Below are positions 1 to 7,704 of a stretch of DNA of 27,640 bases, in pieces; within the stretch, counting starts at the first letter, position 1, and each line of letters begins with the position of its first letter. Below the pieces are notes generated by a model. That model had not been told where the DNA came from, ran no database searches, and saw only the letters and a program-made list of their open reading frames with translations. This stretch comes from CAZCCV01 sp964497515 (GTDB lineage Bacteria; Armatimonadota; UBA5829; DTLH01). The DNA lies in contig CAZCCV010000031.1 of the NCBI GenBank assembly GCA_964497515.1, forward strand, positions 1 to 27,640. The letters run 5' to 3'. Position numbers and translations under genes: made by a program.

Positions 1-100
1 CTTCTTGCCAAGAGATATGCAAAACCAATTTTACACACTTTAGAAGAGGTAACCTAGCAATAGCATTCCAATTTCGTGCGTCCCGATTTTAGGTAGCGCG

Positions 101-1150
101 TCAGGTCTTGGATGTCGACGACTGCACCTGTTCACGGAATGCTCTTTCGGCGTATCTGTCGGTCATTCCAGCTACAAAATCCATCGTTGCACGGGCTCGA
201 GATTCAATATCGAGTGATGCGGCTTCGGAGTTAGGATGCTCCATATAATGCTTGAACAACGATTTTAACATGACAGCAGCTTCCTGCAATTCAATGATTC
301 CGGGATGATCTGCGACATAGACGCGCTCGAATAGAAAGTCCTTCAGGCGGTTCATTGCCCTTCTGTGCGACTCACTGACTGAAATCGACCCTTTGCCCGC
401 AGATGAAGTGACAACATCGATGACCATGCTGGCTATCCGCTCCGAATACCGACTTCCGAGCACCCGTATACAGTCTTCTGGCAGATCGGAGCTGGTAATA
501 ATGCCGGCACTTATGGCGTCGTCGATGTCGTGATTAATGTATGCAATGCGGTCGGCGATGCGAACCACCTTGCCTTCGAGCGTCGCAGGCCCGCGGAGGT
601 CTATCCCAAGATCTTCCCGCCCCTTTGAATGGTGAGCGATCCCGTTTCTGACTTCCCAAGTCAGGTTCAAGCCAGCGCCCTTGTTCTCCACGTACTCTAC
701 GACTCTAAGGCTCTGCTCCGCATGATGAAAATGTGCGCTGGGCACATACTCCCGCAGGACTTCATCGAGTGCCTGTTCGCCAACGTGGCCAAAAGGCGCG
801 TGGCCGAGGTCGTGACCTAGGGCAATAGCCTCTGTCAGATCCTCGTTAAGTCGAAGCGCCCTGGCGATGGTGCGCGCAATCTGGGAGACCTCAAGCGTGT
901 GAGTCAGCCGGGTTCTGAAGTGATCCTCTTCTGGGCTGATAAACACCTGAGTCTTGTGTTTCAGCCGTCGGAAGGCTTTTGAATGGAGTATCCTGTCTCT
1001 GTCGCGTTGAAAATCCGTACGAACAGGGTCTTTCTCCTCTTCGCGCACCCTGCCTTTGGATTCTGCAGAGAGCACTGCGTAAGGAGAAAGAGACTCCCTC
1101 TCTCTCAGTTCATAGTCTTCTCTTATTGTCACTTCAGATGTACGGATCAA
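101..1150 (-). CDS. dgt: dGTPase (deoxyguanosinetriphosphate triphosphohydrolase-like, HD domain)
   Basis: Cytoplasmic HD-superfamily phosphohydrolase that cleaves dGTP or other dNTPs to the nucleoside and triphosphate, controlling dNTP pools. Seen in the 349-aa protein: the family N-terminal block FRRLKHKTQVF (about 60-70), then the metal-binding HD set: His84 (in RTRLTHTLEV), His113-Asp114 (GHDLGHAPFGH) and Asp200 (RIADRIAYINHD). The length is that of the short type found in Gram-positive-like bacteria. The frame opens with TTG at 1150, three bases after the glyS stop. No strong ribosome site precedes it. GTG at 1132 would give the family-like start MTIREDYELRE and is a fair alternative. 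It is almost certainly cotranscribed and perhaps translationally coupled with glyS. Function is firm at family level; substrate preference is inferred. Confidence 0.93.
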   Translation of the reverse strand: MIRTSEVTIREDYELRERESLSPYAVLSAESKGRVREEEKDPVRTDFQRDRDRILHSKAFRRLKHKTQVFISPEEDHFRTRLTHTLEVSQIARTIARALRLNEDLTEAIALGHDLGHAPFGHVGEQALDEVLREYVPSAHFHHAEQSLRVVEYVENKGAGLNLTWEVRNGIAHHSKGREDLGIDLRGPATLEGKVVRIADRIAYINHDIDDAISAGIITSSDLPEDCIRVLGSRYSERIASMVIDVVTSSAGKGSISVSESHRRAMNRLKDFLFERVYVADHPGIIELQEAAVMLKSLFKHYMEHPNSEAASLDIESRARATMDFVAGMTDRYAERAFREQVQSSTSKT

Positions 1151-1153
1151 ATG

Positions 1154-2500
1154 CTACGAGTTCAATCTCTCAATGAGGAGCGATTTGACGTCTTCTATCG
1201 GAACTCTGATCTGCTCCATTGTGTCTCGGTCACGTATAGTAACCTGATTATCTTCTTCGACCGTCTGGACATCGACAGTAACGCACCAGAGCGTCCCCAC
1301 TTCGTCCTGACGTCTATAAAGCCGACCGATAGAAGCCGTATCGTCGTACATCACAGCCATATGTGGCCTAAGCTCATCGGCGAGCTTCTTTGCCGTTTCA
1401 ACTATTTCCGGGCGATTTCTAAGAAGCGGCATTACTGCAACTTTGATGGGAGCCAACACCTTATGGAAGCGGAGAATTGTTCGTTTGTCTTTCTTTTCGC
1501 CCTTCTGAATTACCTCTTCTTCGTAAGCATCCACCAGAAACGCCAGAACCGACCTGTCCACTCCACCGGCTGGTTCGATGCAGTATGGAACAATGCTCTC
1601 TCCGGCAGCTTCGTCAAAGTATGTGAGGTTCTCGCCAGAGATCTCCATATGCTTTTTCAGGTCATAGTCGGTGCGGTTCGCAATGCCCTCAAGTTCCGAC
1701 CAGCCAATAGGGAAGAGATACTCGATGTCAGTGGTAGCCTTGGAATAGAAGGCGAGTTCTTCGGGGTCGTGCGGCCGGAGCCTCAAGCGTTCGGGAGTAA
1801 TTCCGTACTTTATATACCAGTTGAAGCGATCGGTTATCCATCGCTCGTACCATTCGTCGTCTGTGCCCGGCATCACAAAAAACTCTATCTCGGCCTGCTC
1901 AAACTCTCGGGTTCGGAATATGAAATTGCCAGGAGTGATCTCGTTGCGGAACGACTTGCCTATTTGTGCGATGCCGAATGGAAGTCTCTTTCTGATGGCT
2001 TGCTGCACGTTCTTGAAATTGACGAACATCCCCTGGGCGGTCTCAGGCCGCAGGTACGCAATAGAGGCACTCTCTTCTACCGGCCCCATAAACGTCTTGA
2101 ACATCATATTGAACTGCCGAGCTTCGGTCAGCTCCCCGTTGCAGGAAGGGCATCTGTCACCTTCTACGTGATCAGCCCGAAAACGCTGCTTGCACTCTTT
2201 GCAGTCGACCATAGGATCGGTAAAACCCGCAACGTGACCCGATGCTTCCCATACGCGAGGATTCGTGATGACTGCTGCTTCGATACCTACAACATCGTCA
2301 CGCATCCGCACATTGTCCCGCCACCAAGCTTCCCTAATGTTGCGTTTAAGCTCTACGCCGAGGGGGCCATAGTCCCACGTGCTCCCTATCCCGCCGTAGA
2401 TCTCACCCGACTGAAAAACAAACCCTCGCCTCTTGCAGAGTTCTACGATTTTTTCCATAGTTACCGCCGCTGGCGTCGCTTCATTATTGACATCAACCAC
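1154..2500 (-). CDS. glyS: Glycyl-tRNA synthetase, class II alpha2 type
   Basis: Charges tRNA-Gly with glycine in the cytoplasm; essential. The 448-aa length fits the single-chain dimeric type, not the alpha2-beta2 type. Visible: motif 1 around WDYGPLGVELKRNIREAWW (42-60); a zinc-finger insertion with Cys100, Cys103, Cys117 and Cys120; motif 2 RNEITPGNFIFRTREFEQ (about 185-202); motif 3 near GVDRSVLAFL; and a C-terminal anticodon-binding domain beginning around LAPIKVAVMPL. The GTG start at 2500 is supported by GGGAGGA nine bases upstream. A good promoter lies at 2540-2568, giving a leader of about 33 nt, too short for a T-box. The next gene, dgt, starts three bases after its stop. Confidence 0.97.
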   Translation of the reverse strand: MVDVNNEATPAAVTMEKIVELCKRRGFVFQSGEIYGGIGSTWDYGPLGVELKRNIREAWWRDNVRMRDDVVGIEAAVITNPRVWEASGHVAGFTDPMVDCKECKQRFRADHVEGDRCPSCNGELTEARQFNMMFKTFMGPVEESASIAYLRPETAQGMFVNFKNVQQAIRKRLPFGIAQIGKSFRNEITPGNFIFRTREFEQAEIEFFVMPGTDDEWYERWITDRFNWYIKYGITPERLRLRPHDPEELAFYSKATTDIEYLFPIGWSELEGIANRTDYDLKKHMEISGENLTYFDEAAGESIVPYCIEPAGGVDRSVLAFLVDAYEEEVIQKGEKKDKRTILRFHKVLAPIKVAVMPLLRNRPEIVETAKKLADELRPHMAVMYDDTASIGRLYRRQDEVGTLWCVTVDVQTVEEDNQVTIRDRDTMEQIRVPIEDVKSLLIERLNS

Positions 2501-2539
2501 TAAACAGGTTCCTCCCGAGAGTCGCTAGAAAGACATTCA

Positions 2540-2568
2540 ATTGTAACTTTGGCGAGGACAAGGGTCAA
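2540..2568 (-). promoter_or_regulatory. Sigma-A-type promoter of glyS-dgt
   Basis: On the minus strand, TTGACC (2568-2563) and TACAAT (2545-2540) are separated by exactly 17 bases. Each hexamer matches the consensus at five of six positions. The predicted start of transcription is near 2533, giving a leader of about 33 nt that contains only the GGGAGGA ribosome site. Confidence 0.65.
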
Positions 2569-2698
2569 GAGGCCAAGGTGAACAGCGAGTGTTCACACAC
2601 TAGATGGAGTCGACCTTGGGTGGTTGTGGTGCTTCCCAATTTGCTAAAAACCAGTGGTAGTTCCACTATTCAGGTATTAACCTCAGCAATATTCGATA

Positions 2699-2726
2699 TT
2701 GACTTATAGTGCCCAACGGGTATACT
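2699..2726 (+). promoter_or_regulatory. Sigma-A-type promoter of the cytidylate-kinase-like gene
   Basis: TTGACT (2699-2704), a 16-base spacer, then TATACT (2721-2726); each hexamer is five of six to consensus. The predicted start near 2733 leaves a leader of about 19 nt holding AGGAGG (2740-2745) and then ATG at 2752. It diverges from the glyS promoter; about 130 bp separate the two -35 boxes. Confidence 0.65.
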
Positions 2727-2751
2727 TCAAATAGAAGCTAGGAGGCACAAT

Positions 2752-3450
2752 ATGGCTATGGATATCCAACACTTGGTGGACCGCCAGATTAGTCGGTCGA
2801 CGGCTTTAAGACGTGCTGCTATGAGCGAGGAAGACTACGGCCGTGATCTCTCTGGCCCGGAGACTGTTATCACTGTCTCTCGTCAGTTCGGCAGCCGCGG
2901 CAGACTCGTTGCTACCCGCCTCTCAGAACGCTTAGACTGGAGCCTGTGGGACAAAGACCTCGTAGACACCATTGCACGTGACGCGGAAGTCAGCCGACGT
3001 GTAGTTGAATCGTTTGACGAGCGCACGATCTCCGAAATTGATCGACTTGCCCATTCACTCATAGGCAAGTATGAGGCCGGAGGATTCAACTACGAACGAC
3101 ACCTTGCCAAGGTACTGATGTCTGTAGCAAAGTATGGTTATGCCGTTATCTTGGGCAGAGGCTCCAGCTTCTTGGTGCCCCAAGCACTTAACGTTCGTCT
3201 GATAGCTACAGAACAATTCCGCACAGAAAACATTAGGGCTGAACTTGGCATATCTCGCGAAGAAGCCAAAGAACTTGTAAACCGCACTGACCGCGAACGA
3301 GCAGAGTTCATCCGCCGTGCATTCAACAAGGATGTAAGTGACCCGCTGAACTTCGACTTGGTGCTGAAGATGGATTCGTTCGATGTAGACGAAGCTACCG
3401 AATTGATTCTTAATGCACTGGAGTTGAGAACCAAAAGACAAGCCAAATAG
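2752..3450 (+). CDS. Cytidylate kinase-like family protein
   Basis: P-loop nucleotide-kinase relative, 232 aa, cytoplasmic. After a variable N-terminal stretch (1-36) comes a strand and phosphate-binding loop, VITVSRQFGSRGR (39-51), the hallmark of the cytidylate-kinase-like family related to Cmk. Further along, YAVILGRGSSFLV and a basic lid-like region around NRTDRERAEFIRR fit the same fold. The loop reads GSRG and not the GxGGS-type loop of true CMP kinase, so the nucleotide substrate is uncertain. AGGAGG lies seven bases before the ATG. Single-gene unit with its own strong promoter. Family membership is well supported; substrate and role are unknown. Confidence 0.82.
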   Translation: MAMDIQHLVDRQISRSTALRRAAMSEEDYGRDLSGPETVITVSRQFGSRGRLVATRLSERLDWSLWDKDLVDTIARDAEVSRRVVESFDERTISEIDRLAHSLIGKYEAGGFNYERHLAKVLMSVAKYGYAVILGRGSSFLVPQALNVRLIATEQFRTENIRAELGISREEAKELVNRTDRERAEFIRRAFNKDVSDPLNFDLVLKMDSFDVDEATELILNALELRTKRQAK

Positions 3451-3557
3451 CGAGTCAATTGGTCGTAGTCGAGCCGCTATCCGATCCTTAGCTCGCGTGC
3501 ATCCCTATTCGTCCGTCGCCCCTACACCCAGCTAGAAGCGGCTAAACGGTTTGTATA

Positions 3558-4088
3558 TCATTCTTTCTCCTCTTCCAGTAAGCTGGATATCCTTCTAAAC
3601 CATATTTCAAGGGCAGTCTCCATTGCAGCTTTCAACACCGAACCAGTGAGTCGTCCAATGAGCGGTGCTGTTAACCAGTGCTCTGAGCTCAACTGTGCCT
3701 CGCATTGTCCATTCTTCTCGACAAAACGAATAACCCCGTTATGATGAAAACCTAACGTGCCCCTCTCCGAACACCAGTAGACTGCGGGCTCATCATAATC
3801 CCACATCTTGAAGTAATGAACGGCTGCTGGCACTCCTGCCGCTGCTTGAACTGTGTATCGGACACTGCTCTTTGAGCGTTCGTGAACTGTAACAGAGGAG
3901 ATGAACGGAATCAATTCGGATTCCCGCTCAACCTGTTTGATAATATCTATGACATTGGACGCTGCAGCCGGCATTTTCTGATTAACAATTACGGTAATTT
4001 TCGGCTTTCCATACAATCTGTCGAATACGAAAAACCCAATGCCAGCAGCTAAACCACCTGCTAACGTATAACGCGACCAGGGTTTCAT
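3558..4088 (-). CDS. Membrane-anchored SRPBCC-type (polyketide cyclase/dehydrase-like) protein
   Basis: Protein of 176 aa. Residues 6-24 (YTLAGGLAAGIGFFVFDRL) form one N-terminal membrane segment. The rest looks like a START/SRPBCC ligand-binding domain: a conserved opening strand (ITVIVNQKMPA), the helix NVIDIIKQVERESELIPFIS, alternating strands with FKMWDYDEPAVYWCSE, and a long C-terminal helix (TGSVLKAAMETALEIWFRRI). SRPBCC domains bind hydrophobic ligands; the ligand here is unknown. I chose ATG at 4088 over an upstream frame start at 4121 because GGAGAGG sits just before it. Convergent with the kinase-like gene and divergent from the CBS-GGDEF gene. Confident as a gene, moderately so for the fold. 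Confidence 0.72.
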   Translation of the reverse strand: MKPWSRYTLAGGLAAGIGFFVFDRLYGKPKITVIVNQKMPAAASNVIDIIKQVERESELIPFISSVTVHERSKSSVRYTVQAAAGVPAAVHYFKMWDYDEPAVYWCSERGTLGFHHNGVIRFVEKNGQCEAQLSSEHWLTAPLIGRLTGSVLKAAMETALEIWFRRISSLLEEEKE

Positions 4089-4294
4089 ATTTCCTCTCCA
4101 CCCGAGTTCCGATAGCCGCATTCCGTGCTGGTTTTTTGCCGCTACTTTTACAAAGAAAACAGGCTCTAGTAAAATACCCGTATTCTTGCGGGTAGCTAAT
4201 GTGGAATGCGTAACATATAATGCATAAAGGGATAGTGTGACTTATAACACACCAATAACCCACAGGTCCAGCGGCCTAAAAGAGTCTTTACCTG

Positions 4295-5695
4295 ATGAAA
4301 ACACTCAAAGACGTAATGACATCCGATGTGGTGTGGATCAGTCCTTCCGCACGAGTCAAGACAGCCATTATACTACTTAAAGGACATGCGATAGATGCCC
4401 TTCCCGTAGTCTATTCGCACGATGCAGTTGTTGGCATCATCTATAGCTCCAACTTGCTCGGGCAGGACGAGAGTTCTTCGGTGCTCGACGTCATGGATAA
4501 GAACTTCGTTACCGTCTCGCCAGATACACCTGTATATCAGGCAGCCGAAATGATGAAAGTGGGAGGCCACAGCCATCTGCTGATCGTAGAAGCGGGCAGG
4601 ATGACGGGAATTGTATCAAGAAGCGACGTTGTAGCTGAGTTGGGCAAATCGTACGACACTCTCACACGGCTTCCGTGGCAGGATGCCCTAAGAGAATGGA
4701 GCATCGGAATGCTCGACCGCGGGCGCGAGATATCCATAGTCCTGCTGGATCTCGACCTGTTTGGCAAGTTCAACAAAAACTATGGCCACGTAATGGGAGA
4801 CAACGTGCTGAAAAGCGTGGCTAATGTTATGTCTTCGATGGTGGACATTGAAAGGGACTTCCTGTGCCGCTACGGTGGAGATGAGTTCGCAATAGCAAGC
4901 CTCAGATCGTCACAGGATGCAACAGAACTGGGCACGAGGCTTGTGGAACGCATCGGTCAGATCGAGTTGCCAGGGCTTCCCGAAACCATTGGAGCGACTT
5001 TCGGTATTGCAGGCGGGAGGAGAATAGGAGGAAGAGAACAGGCTCACTCTGCGGCCACCCTCGACGACCTAATCAATAACGCCAGCCTGAACTGCACGCT
5101 GCTGAAACCACACAAGCAAGAAGCAGCGGAAGAAGAACCCGTGGCAAGTGAACCGGTTACCGAAGAAAGAGCAACTTCGGAAACTGTGCCGATACCGGTT
5201 GGCGCACTCGGCTCCTACCACGAAAGACTCAAGATTCAGACTATACGTATATCCACTAGCCCTTCGGGCTCTACTGCACAGGTGACGTTATCCCTCGGCG
5301 AAAGAGAGTATACACACGCCGCATCGGGTTACTCGACAGGCGGGAGAAGCTTGCTCAGACTAGTGGCGGAAGCGACTGCCTCTTCAGTATCGAAGTCACT
5401 CTCTCCTGGGCACGGGGTCACAATCGATGATGTAACCACCTTCCGAACAGGAGACGATAGAGATGTTGTCTCAGTAATAGCAACATTCATCACTCCTAGA
5501 TCGACGAACACCACTGCTGGAAGTGCTGTAGTCCGCCATTCCGACCCACATCGCGCTGCAGCGGCTGCTCTCCTTGCTGCTGTGAACCGCCAGATAGCGA
5601 TTGCGCCTCTCTCACATTCCGAACCTGAAAAGCCAGAGGCAGCAGAAAAACCCTCTGAAGGCGATACAGATACCGAACCTCCGGTCGATCTGTAA
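4295..5695 (+). CDS. CBS-pair / GGDEF diguanylate cyclase with an extra C-terminal domain
   Basis: Likely a cytoplasmic c-di-GMP synthase, 466 aa, no membrane segment. Residues 7-57 and 64-118 form a CBS pair (SDVVWISPSARVKTAIILL; DKNFVTVSPDTPVYQAAEMM), which usually binds adenine nucleotides. Residues 122-270 are a GGDEF domain with the nucleotide-binding DLDLFGKFNKNYGHVMGD and an intact GGDEF motif at 194-198 (RYGGDEFAI). The product-inhibition I-site (RxxD) is degenerate: IERD stands in its place. A Glu/Pro-rich linker (275-300) leads to a 140-residue alpha/beta region (300-437) that I cannot assign, then an acidic tail. The ribosome site is weak. Regulation by adenylate charge is inferred from the CBS pair only. 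Confidence 0.88.
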   Translation: MKTLKDVMTSDVVWISPSARVKTAIILLKGHAIDALPVVYSHDAVVGIIYSSNLLGQDESSSVLDVMDKNFVTVSPDTPVYQAAEMMKVGGHSHLLIVEAGRMTGIVSRSDVVAELGKSYDTLTRLPWQDALREWSIGMLDRGREISIVLLDLDLFGKFNKNYGHVMGDNVLKSVANVMSSMVDIERDFLCRYGGDEFAIASLRSSQDATELGTRLVERIGQIELPGLPETIGATFGIAGGRRIGGREQAHSAATLDDLINNASLNCTLLKPHKQEAAEEEPVASEPVTEERATSETVPIPVGALGSYHERLKIQTIRISTSPSGSTAQVTLSLGEREYTHAASGYSTGGRSLLRLVAEATASSVSKSLSPGHGVTIDDVTTFRTGDDRDVVSVIATFITPRSTNTTAGSAVVRHSDPHRAAAAALLAAVNRQIAIAPLSHSEPEKPEAAEKPSEGDTDTEPPVDL

Positions 5696-5862
5696 GAATT
5701 GGCTCGCCACCTATCCCCTGAGAACGGCAGAAACACCACTTGAAGCATGTAACGCGCGTACGCCTAATCCGTCTGTAGTTATGTACAATTGATTTGGCAA
5801 AACGTGTAATCTGTGGAGGAGTATTCGTTTGTTGTGTCTAAGAGATTATCAGTGAGATTGGC

Positions 5863-5878
5863 GGCGCCGAAAGGCGCC
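5863..5878 (+). promoter_or_regulatory. Perfect GC hairpin with GAAA tetraloop in a 5' leader
   Basis: GGCGCC-GAAA-GGCGCC is a six-pair, all-GC stem closed by a GNRA loop. It ends 13 bases before the ATG at 5892 and four bases before the GAGGAA ribosome site. There is no U-tract, so it is not a simple terminator. It could protect the mRNA 5' end or modulate translation. Confidence 0.4.
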
Positions 5879-5891
5879 TGACGAGGAATTG

Positions 5892-6188
5892 ATGAAAAGA
5901 CGCAATCTGACGGCCGGCATCGTCGGCTTACTAGCATTCTCACTTGGAATAGCCATTTTAGTATACTCGTTTATCAATGCACGCGAGCTGTTCACGAAGG
6001 CGAGCATGGCAGCATCGCCATCTGCATCCGGCTCTTCTCCAGCAACTGTAGACTTTGGTGCCTCGGCACTTTCCCTGTTAATCCGAATTGGAGCACTGTT
6101 CATTATGGTGCTTGTAGGTTCGGTTGTAGCCGGAAGAGGTATGCAATTCTATTTTGCGGGAGAGAAGCCGGTGAAGATCGAGGATTAG
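5892..6188 (+). CDS. Small two-helix membrane protein of unknown function
   Basis: A 98-aa protein. A basic N-terminus (MKRRN) precedes membrane helix 1 (about 7-29, GIVGLLAFSLGIAILVYSFI). A Ser/Ala/Pro-rich linker of about 28 residues (36-56) leads to helix 2 (about 58-81, SLLIRIGALFIMVLVGSVVA) and a short charged tail. By the positive-inside rule both ends would be cytoplasmic with the linker outside. GAGGAA precedes ATG 5892; TTG at 5889 is in frame but too close to the ribosome site. The next small gene starts 14 bases after its stop, suggesting a two-gene unit. No family recognised. Confidence 0.7.
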   Translation: MKRRNLTAGIVGLLAFSLGIAILVYSFINARELFTKASMAASPSASGSSPATVDFGASALSLLIRIGALFIMVLVGSVVAGRGMQFYFAGEKPVKIED

Positions 6189-6202
6189 TTGGGAGTGTGG
6201 AG

Positions 6203-6412
6203 ATGATCAAGTATCAGGCTGGGGACGAAATCGTCGTCACGATCGACCGACAGGGTCTGTGTGCCAGCGAAGGTATTGCACACCTGCCAGATGAGACTAT
6301 GGTTGTTGTCAAAGACGCTGGCGAACGCGTAGGCGAGACATTTGAGGCGATCATCACAGGCGATTATCGGACTTATTTAGGCACTTCGTTGCTAGCCTGC
6401 ACAAAAATGTAA
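6203..6412 (+). CDS. Tiny TRAM-domain-like protein
   Basis: A 69-aa protein. The core SEGIAHLPDETMVVVKDAGERVGETFEAIITGD (22-54, shown here only as a pattern) resembles the TRAM beta-barrel at the end of PIN/TRAM (YacL-like) and RNA-methylating proteins, where a G-x-G-hxxhxDGxMVVV-x(6)-GE pattern is common. TRAM domains bind RNA. Here it is freestanding, with an N-terminal strand (GDEIVVTID) before it. GGGAG at 6191-6195 is seven bases before ATG 6203; GTG at 6197 is a poorer start. It directly follows the small membrane protein. RNA binding is inferred from family resemblance, and the match was made by eye only. Confidence 0.68.
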   Translation: MIKYQAGDEIVVTIDRQGLCASEGIAHLPDETMVVVKDAGERVGETFEAIITGDYRTYLGTSLLACTKM

Positions 6413-6454
6413 AAGGCCTGCGGGCCAGGTGGGTTCCCGGCCCATCCTTCCAAT

Positions 6455-6500
6455 GGCGAAGCCGTTAAGGAAAACGTCAGCTTCGTCCTGAGGGGTTTTT
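6455..6500 (+). terminator. Possible terminator after the TRAM-like gene
   Basis: GGCGAAGC (6455-6462) pairs with GCTTCGTC (6480-6487), including one G-U pair. An inner CGTT/AACG pairing (6463-6466 with 6473-6476) extends the stem past a 3-nt bulge. A T-run follows at 6496-6500 after CTGAGGGG. The gap between stem and T-run makes this imperfect. A second GC stem, GGGCC/GGCCC (6422-6426 with 6439-6443), lies just before it. Confidence 0.4.
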
Positions 6501-6515
6501 CGTCTGTCTGACAGG

Positions 6516-7181
6516 CTACAACACCGGTTCGCTGAAGGCTATTCTGAGATCAGCTTCGCGCTCTGCGCTCACGAGAGCAACAACACTGTCCTGCGCTTCA
6601 ATCACTGTATCCCCGGATGGTATCATCGCTTGACTGCCACGTACAATCGACACGATCAGCGCATTAGGCGGTAAATCGAGTTCGGAGACTTTCAATCCGA
6701 GTACAGGGGAGTCTTCCGAAATATCTATACTGACTATCTCCACATTTCCGCGCTGCAGCGCCGCAATAGGAACAACCTGATCCGACTCTATCTGTTGCTC
6801 AATAAGGTTGAAGATAATCCGCGTGCTGACTACAGTTTGATCGATGCCGAGCCTCTTGAAAAGCTCTTCATTTTGGGGATTGTTGACCCTGGCTATGACC
6901 CTGGGCAGCCCAAACTTCCTTTTGGCCAACTGAGATATAACCAGGTTGTCGCCATCATCACCGGTAACAGCTACAACAACATCAGCTCGCTCGATCCCAG
7001 CCTCCTTGAGGATGCGCATTTCGGATGCATCACCGAGCATTATGTCTTCTCCCAGTTCCTCTGCCATTCGATTGACTTCTGTCTCATCCTGTTCGATCAG
7101 AAGCACTTCGTGGCCTTCGGCTAAGAGTGTCTTCGTGAGATAGTATCCAACTTTGCCGCCTCCGGCAACTATGACATACAT
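6516..7181 (-). CDS. trkA: TrkA-type potassium uptake regulatory protein (RCK-N + RCK-C)
   Basis: Cytoplasmic NAD(H)-binding regulator that gates a Trk/Ktr potassium channel subunit. The 221-aa chain has an N-terminal Rossmann RCK domain with MYVIVAGGGKVGYYL (nucleotide loop GGGKVG at 7-12), the acidic residue after strand 2 (LLIEQDE), and DVVVAVTGDDGDNL. A TrkA-C domain occupies about 135-215 (SEDSPVLGLKVSELDLPPNA, then IPSGDTVIEAQDSVVALV). ATG 7181 is preceded by GGAGGA seven bases upstream. It is the second gene of a two-gene unit, 15 bases after the first. No TrkH/KtrB membrane partner lies in the window. Confidence 0.9.
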   Translation of the reverse strand: MYVIVAGGGKVGYYLTKTLLAEGHEVLLIEQDETEVNRMAEELGEDIMLGDASEMRILKEAGIERADVVVAVTGDDGDNLVISQLAKRKFGLPRVIARVNNPQNEELFKRLGIDQTVVSTRIIFNLIEQQIESDQVVPIAALQRGNVEIVSIDISEDSPVLGLKVSELDLPPNALIVSIVRGSQAMIPSGDTVIEAQDSVVALVSAEREADLRIAFSEPVL

Positions 7182-7196
7182 ATCAGTATCCTCCGG

Positions 7197-7637
7197 CTAA
7201 TCGAGCGGAATCTCACAGTACTTGTGGATGTCGCCCCACTCTTTATCAAGCAGGAAGTCCACCATAAGACCGGCGCCTATCACAGTAGTGCACAAAGTGG
7301 GGATGCCAAACTCTTCATAAGCGGCGGCTCTCATTGGGTCGTAGATGCGTGCCAGCACTTTGGAAACATTAAAGAACTCTTTGGCAATCTGTACAGAGGT
7401 GATATTTCGGTTATCCCCATTTGTGACTGCTACAAAGGCATCCGCGCTCTCTATTCCGGCTTTTCTCAGCACATCGGGGTCTATTCCGTTGCCAAGAACC
7501 GTCTTTCCGGTATAATCCTGCAGCCTGCGGAAGGCGTTGGCGTCTTTGTCCACAATCACAACATCGTGACCTTCGCCAGACAGCCTCATAGCCATAGTCG
7601 AACCCATTCGACCGCATCCCAGTATAATGATCTTCAT
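7197..7637 (-). CDS. Second TrkA-N (RCK Rossmann) protein, lacking TrkA-C
   Basis: A 146-aa NAD-binding regulatory protein with only the N-terminal Rossmann domain: MKIIILGCGRMGSTMA (GCGRMG loop), DVVIVDKDA after strand 2, and SADAFVAVTNGDNRN. It stops soon after the dimer-crossover region (VIGAGLMVDFLL), so the ligand-binding TrkA-C domain of its neighbour is missing. I start it at ATG 7637 because GGAGGA lies eight bases upstream; the upstream in-frame extension to 7694 has no ribosome site and crosses the promoter. It lies first in the pair and probably forms a heteromeric gating ring with the next protein, which is an inference from tandem occurrence. Confidence 0.87.
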   Translation of the reverse strand: MKIIILGCGRMGSTMAMRLSGEGHDVVIVDKDANAFRRLQDYTGKTVLGNGIDPDVLRKAGIESADAFVAVTNGDNRNITSVQIAKEFFNVSKVLARIYDPMRAAAYEEFGIPTLCTTVIGAGLMVDFLLDKEWGDIHKYCEIPLD

Positions 7638-7675
7638 CGACAACTCCTCCGACAAATGCCGACACACAGTATGTG

Positions 7676-7704
7676 AGTATACTCCCGAGGGCATGGGGTG
7701 TCAA
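7676..7704 (-). promoter_or_regulatory. Near-consensus sigma-A promoter of the trkA pair
   Basis: On the minus strand: TTGACA (7704-7699, perfect), 17-base spacer, TATACT (7681-7676, five of six). The predicted start near 7669 gives a leader of about 32 nt containing GGAGGA. This is the strongest promoter sequence in the window. Confidence 0.75.

Noticed and set aside
1..57. Possible 18-codon C-terminal tail of a plus-strand gene ending in TAG
   Set aside because: Nineteen codons without an earlier stop is common by chance, another frame is also open here, and there is no motif to support it.
983..2503. 506-codon open frame on the plus strand
   Set aside because: It is exactly antisense to glyS and the start of dgt, has no ribosome site and no family features; glyS and dgt are certain.
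2501..2698. T-box or tRNA in the glyS upstream region
   Set aside because: No T-box sequence or specifier stem is seen, the promoter is only about 33 nt from the start codon, and no cloverleaf can be drawn.
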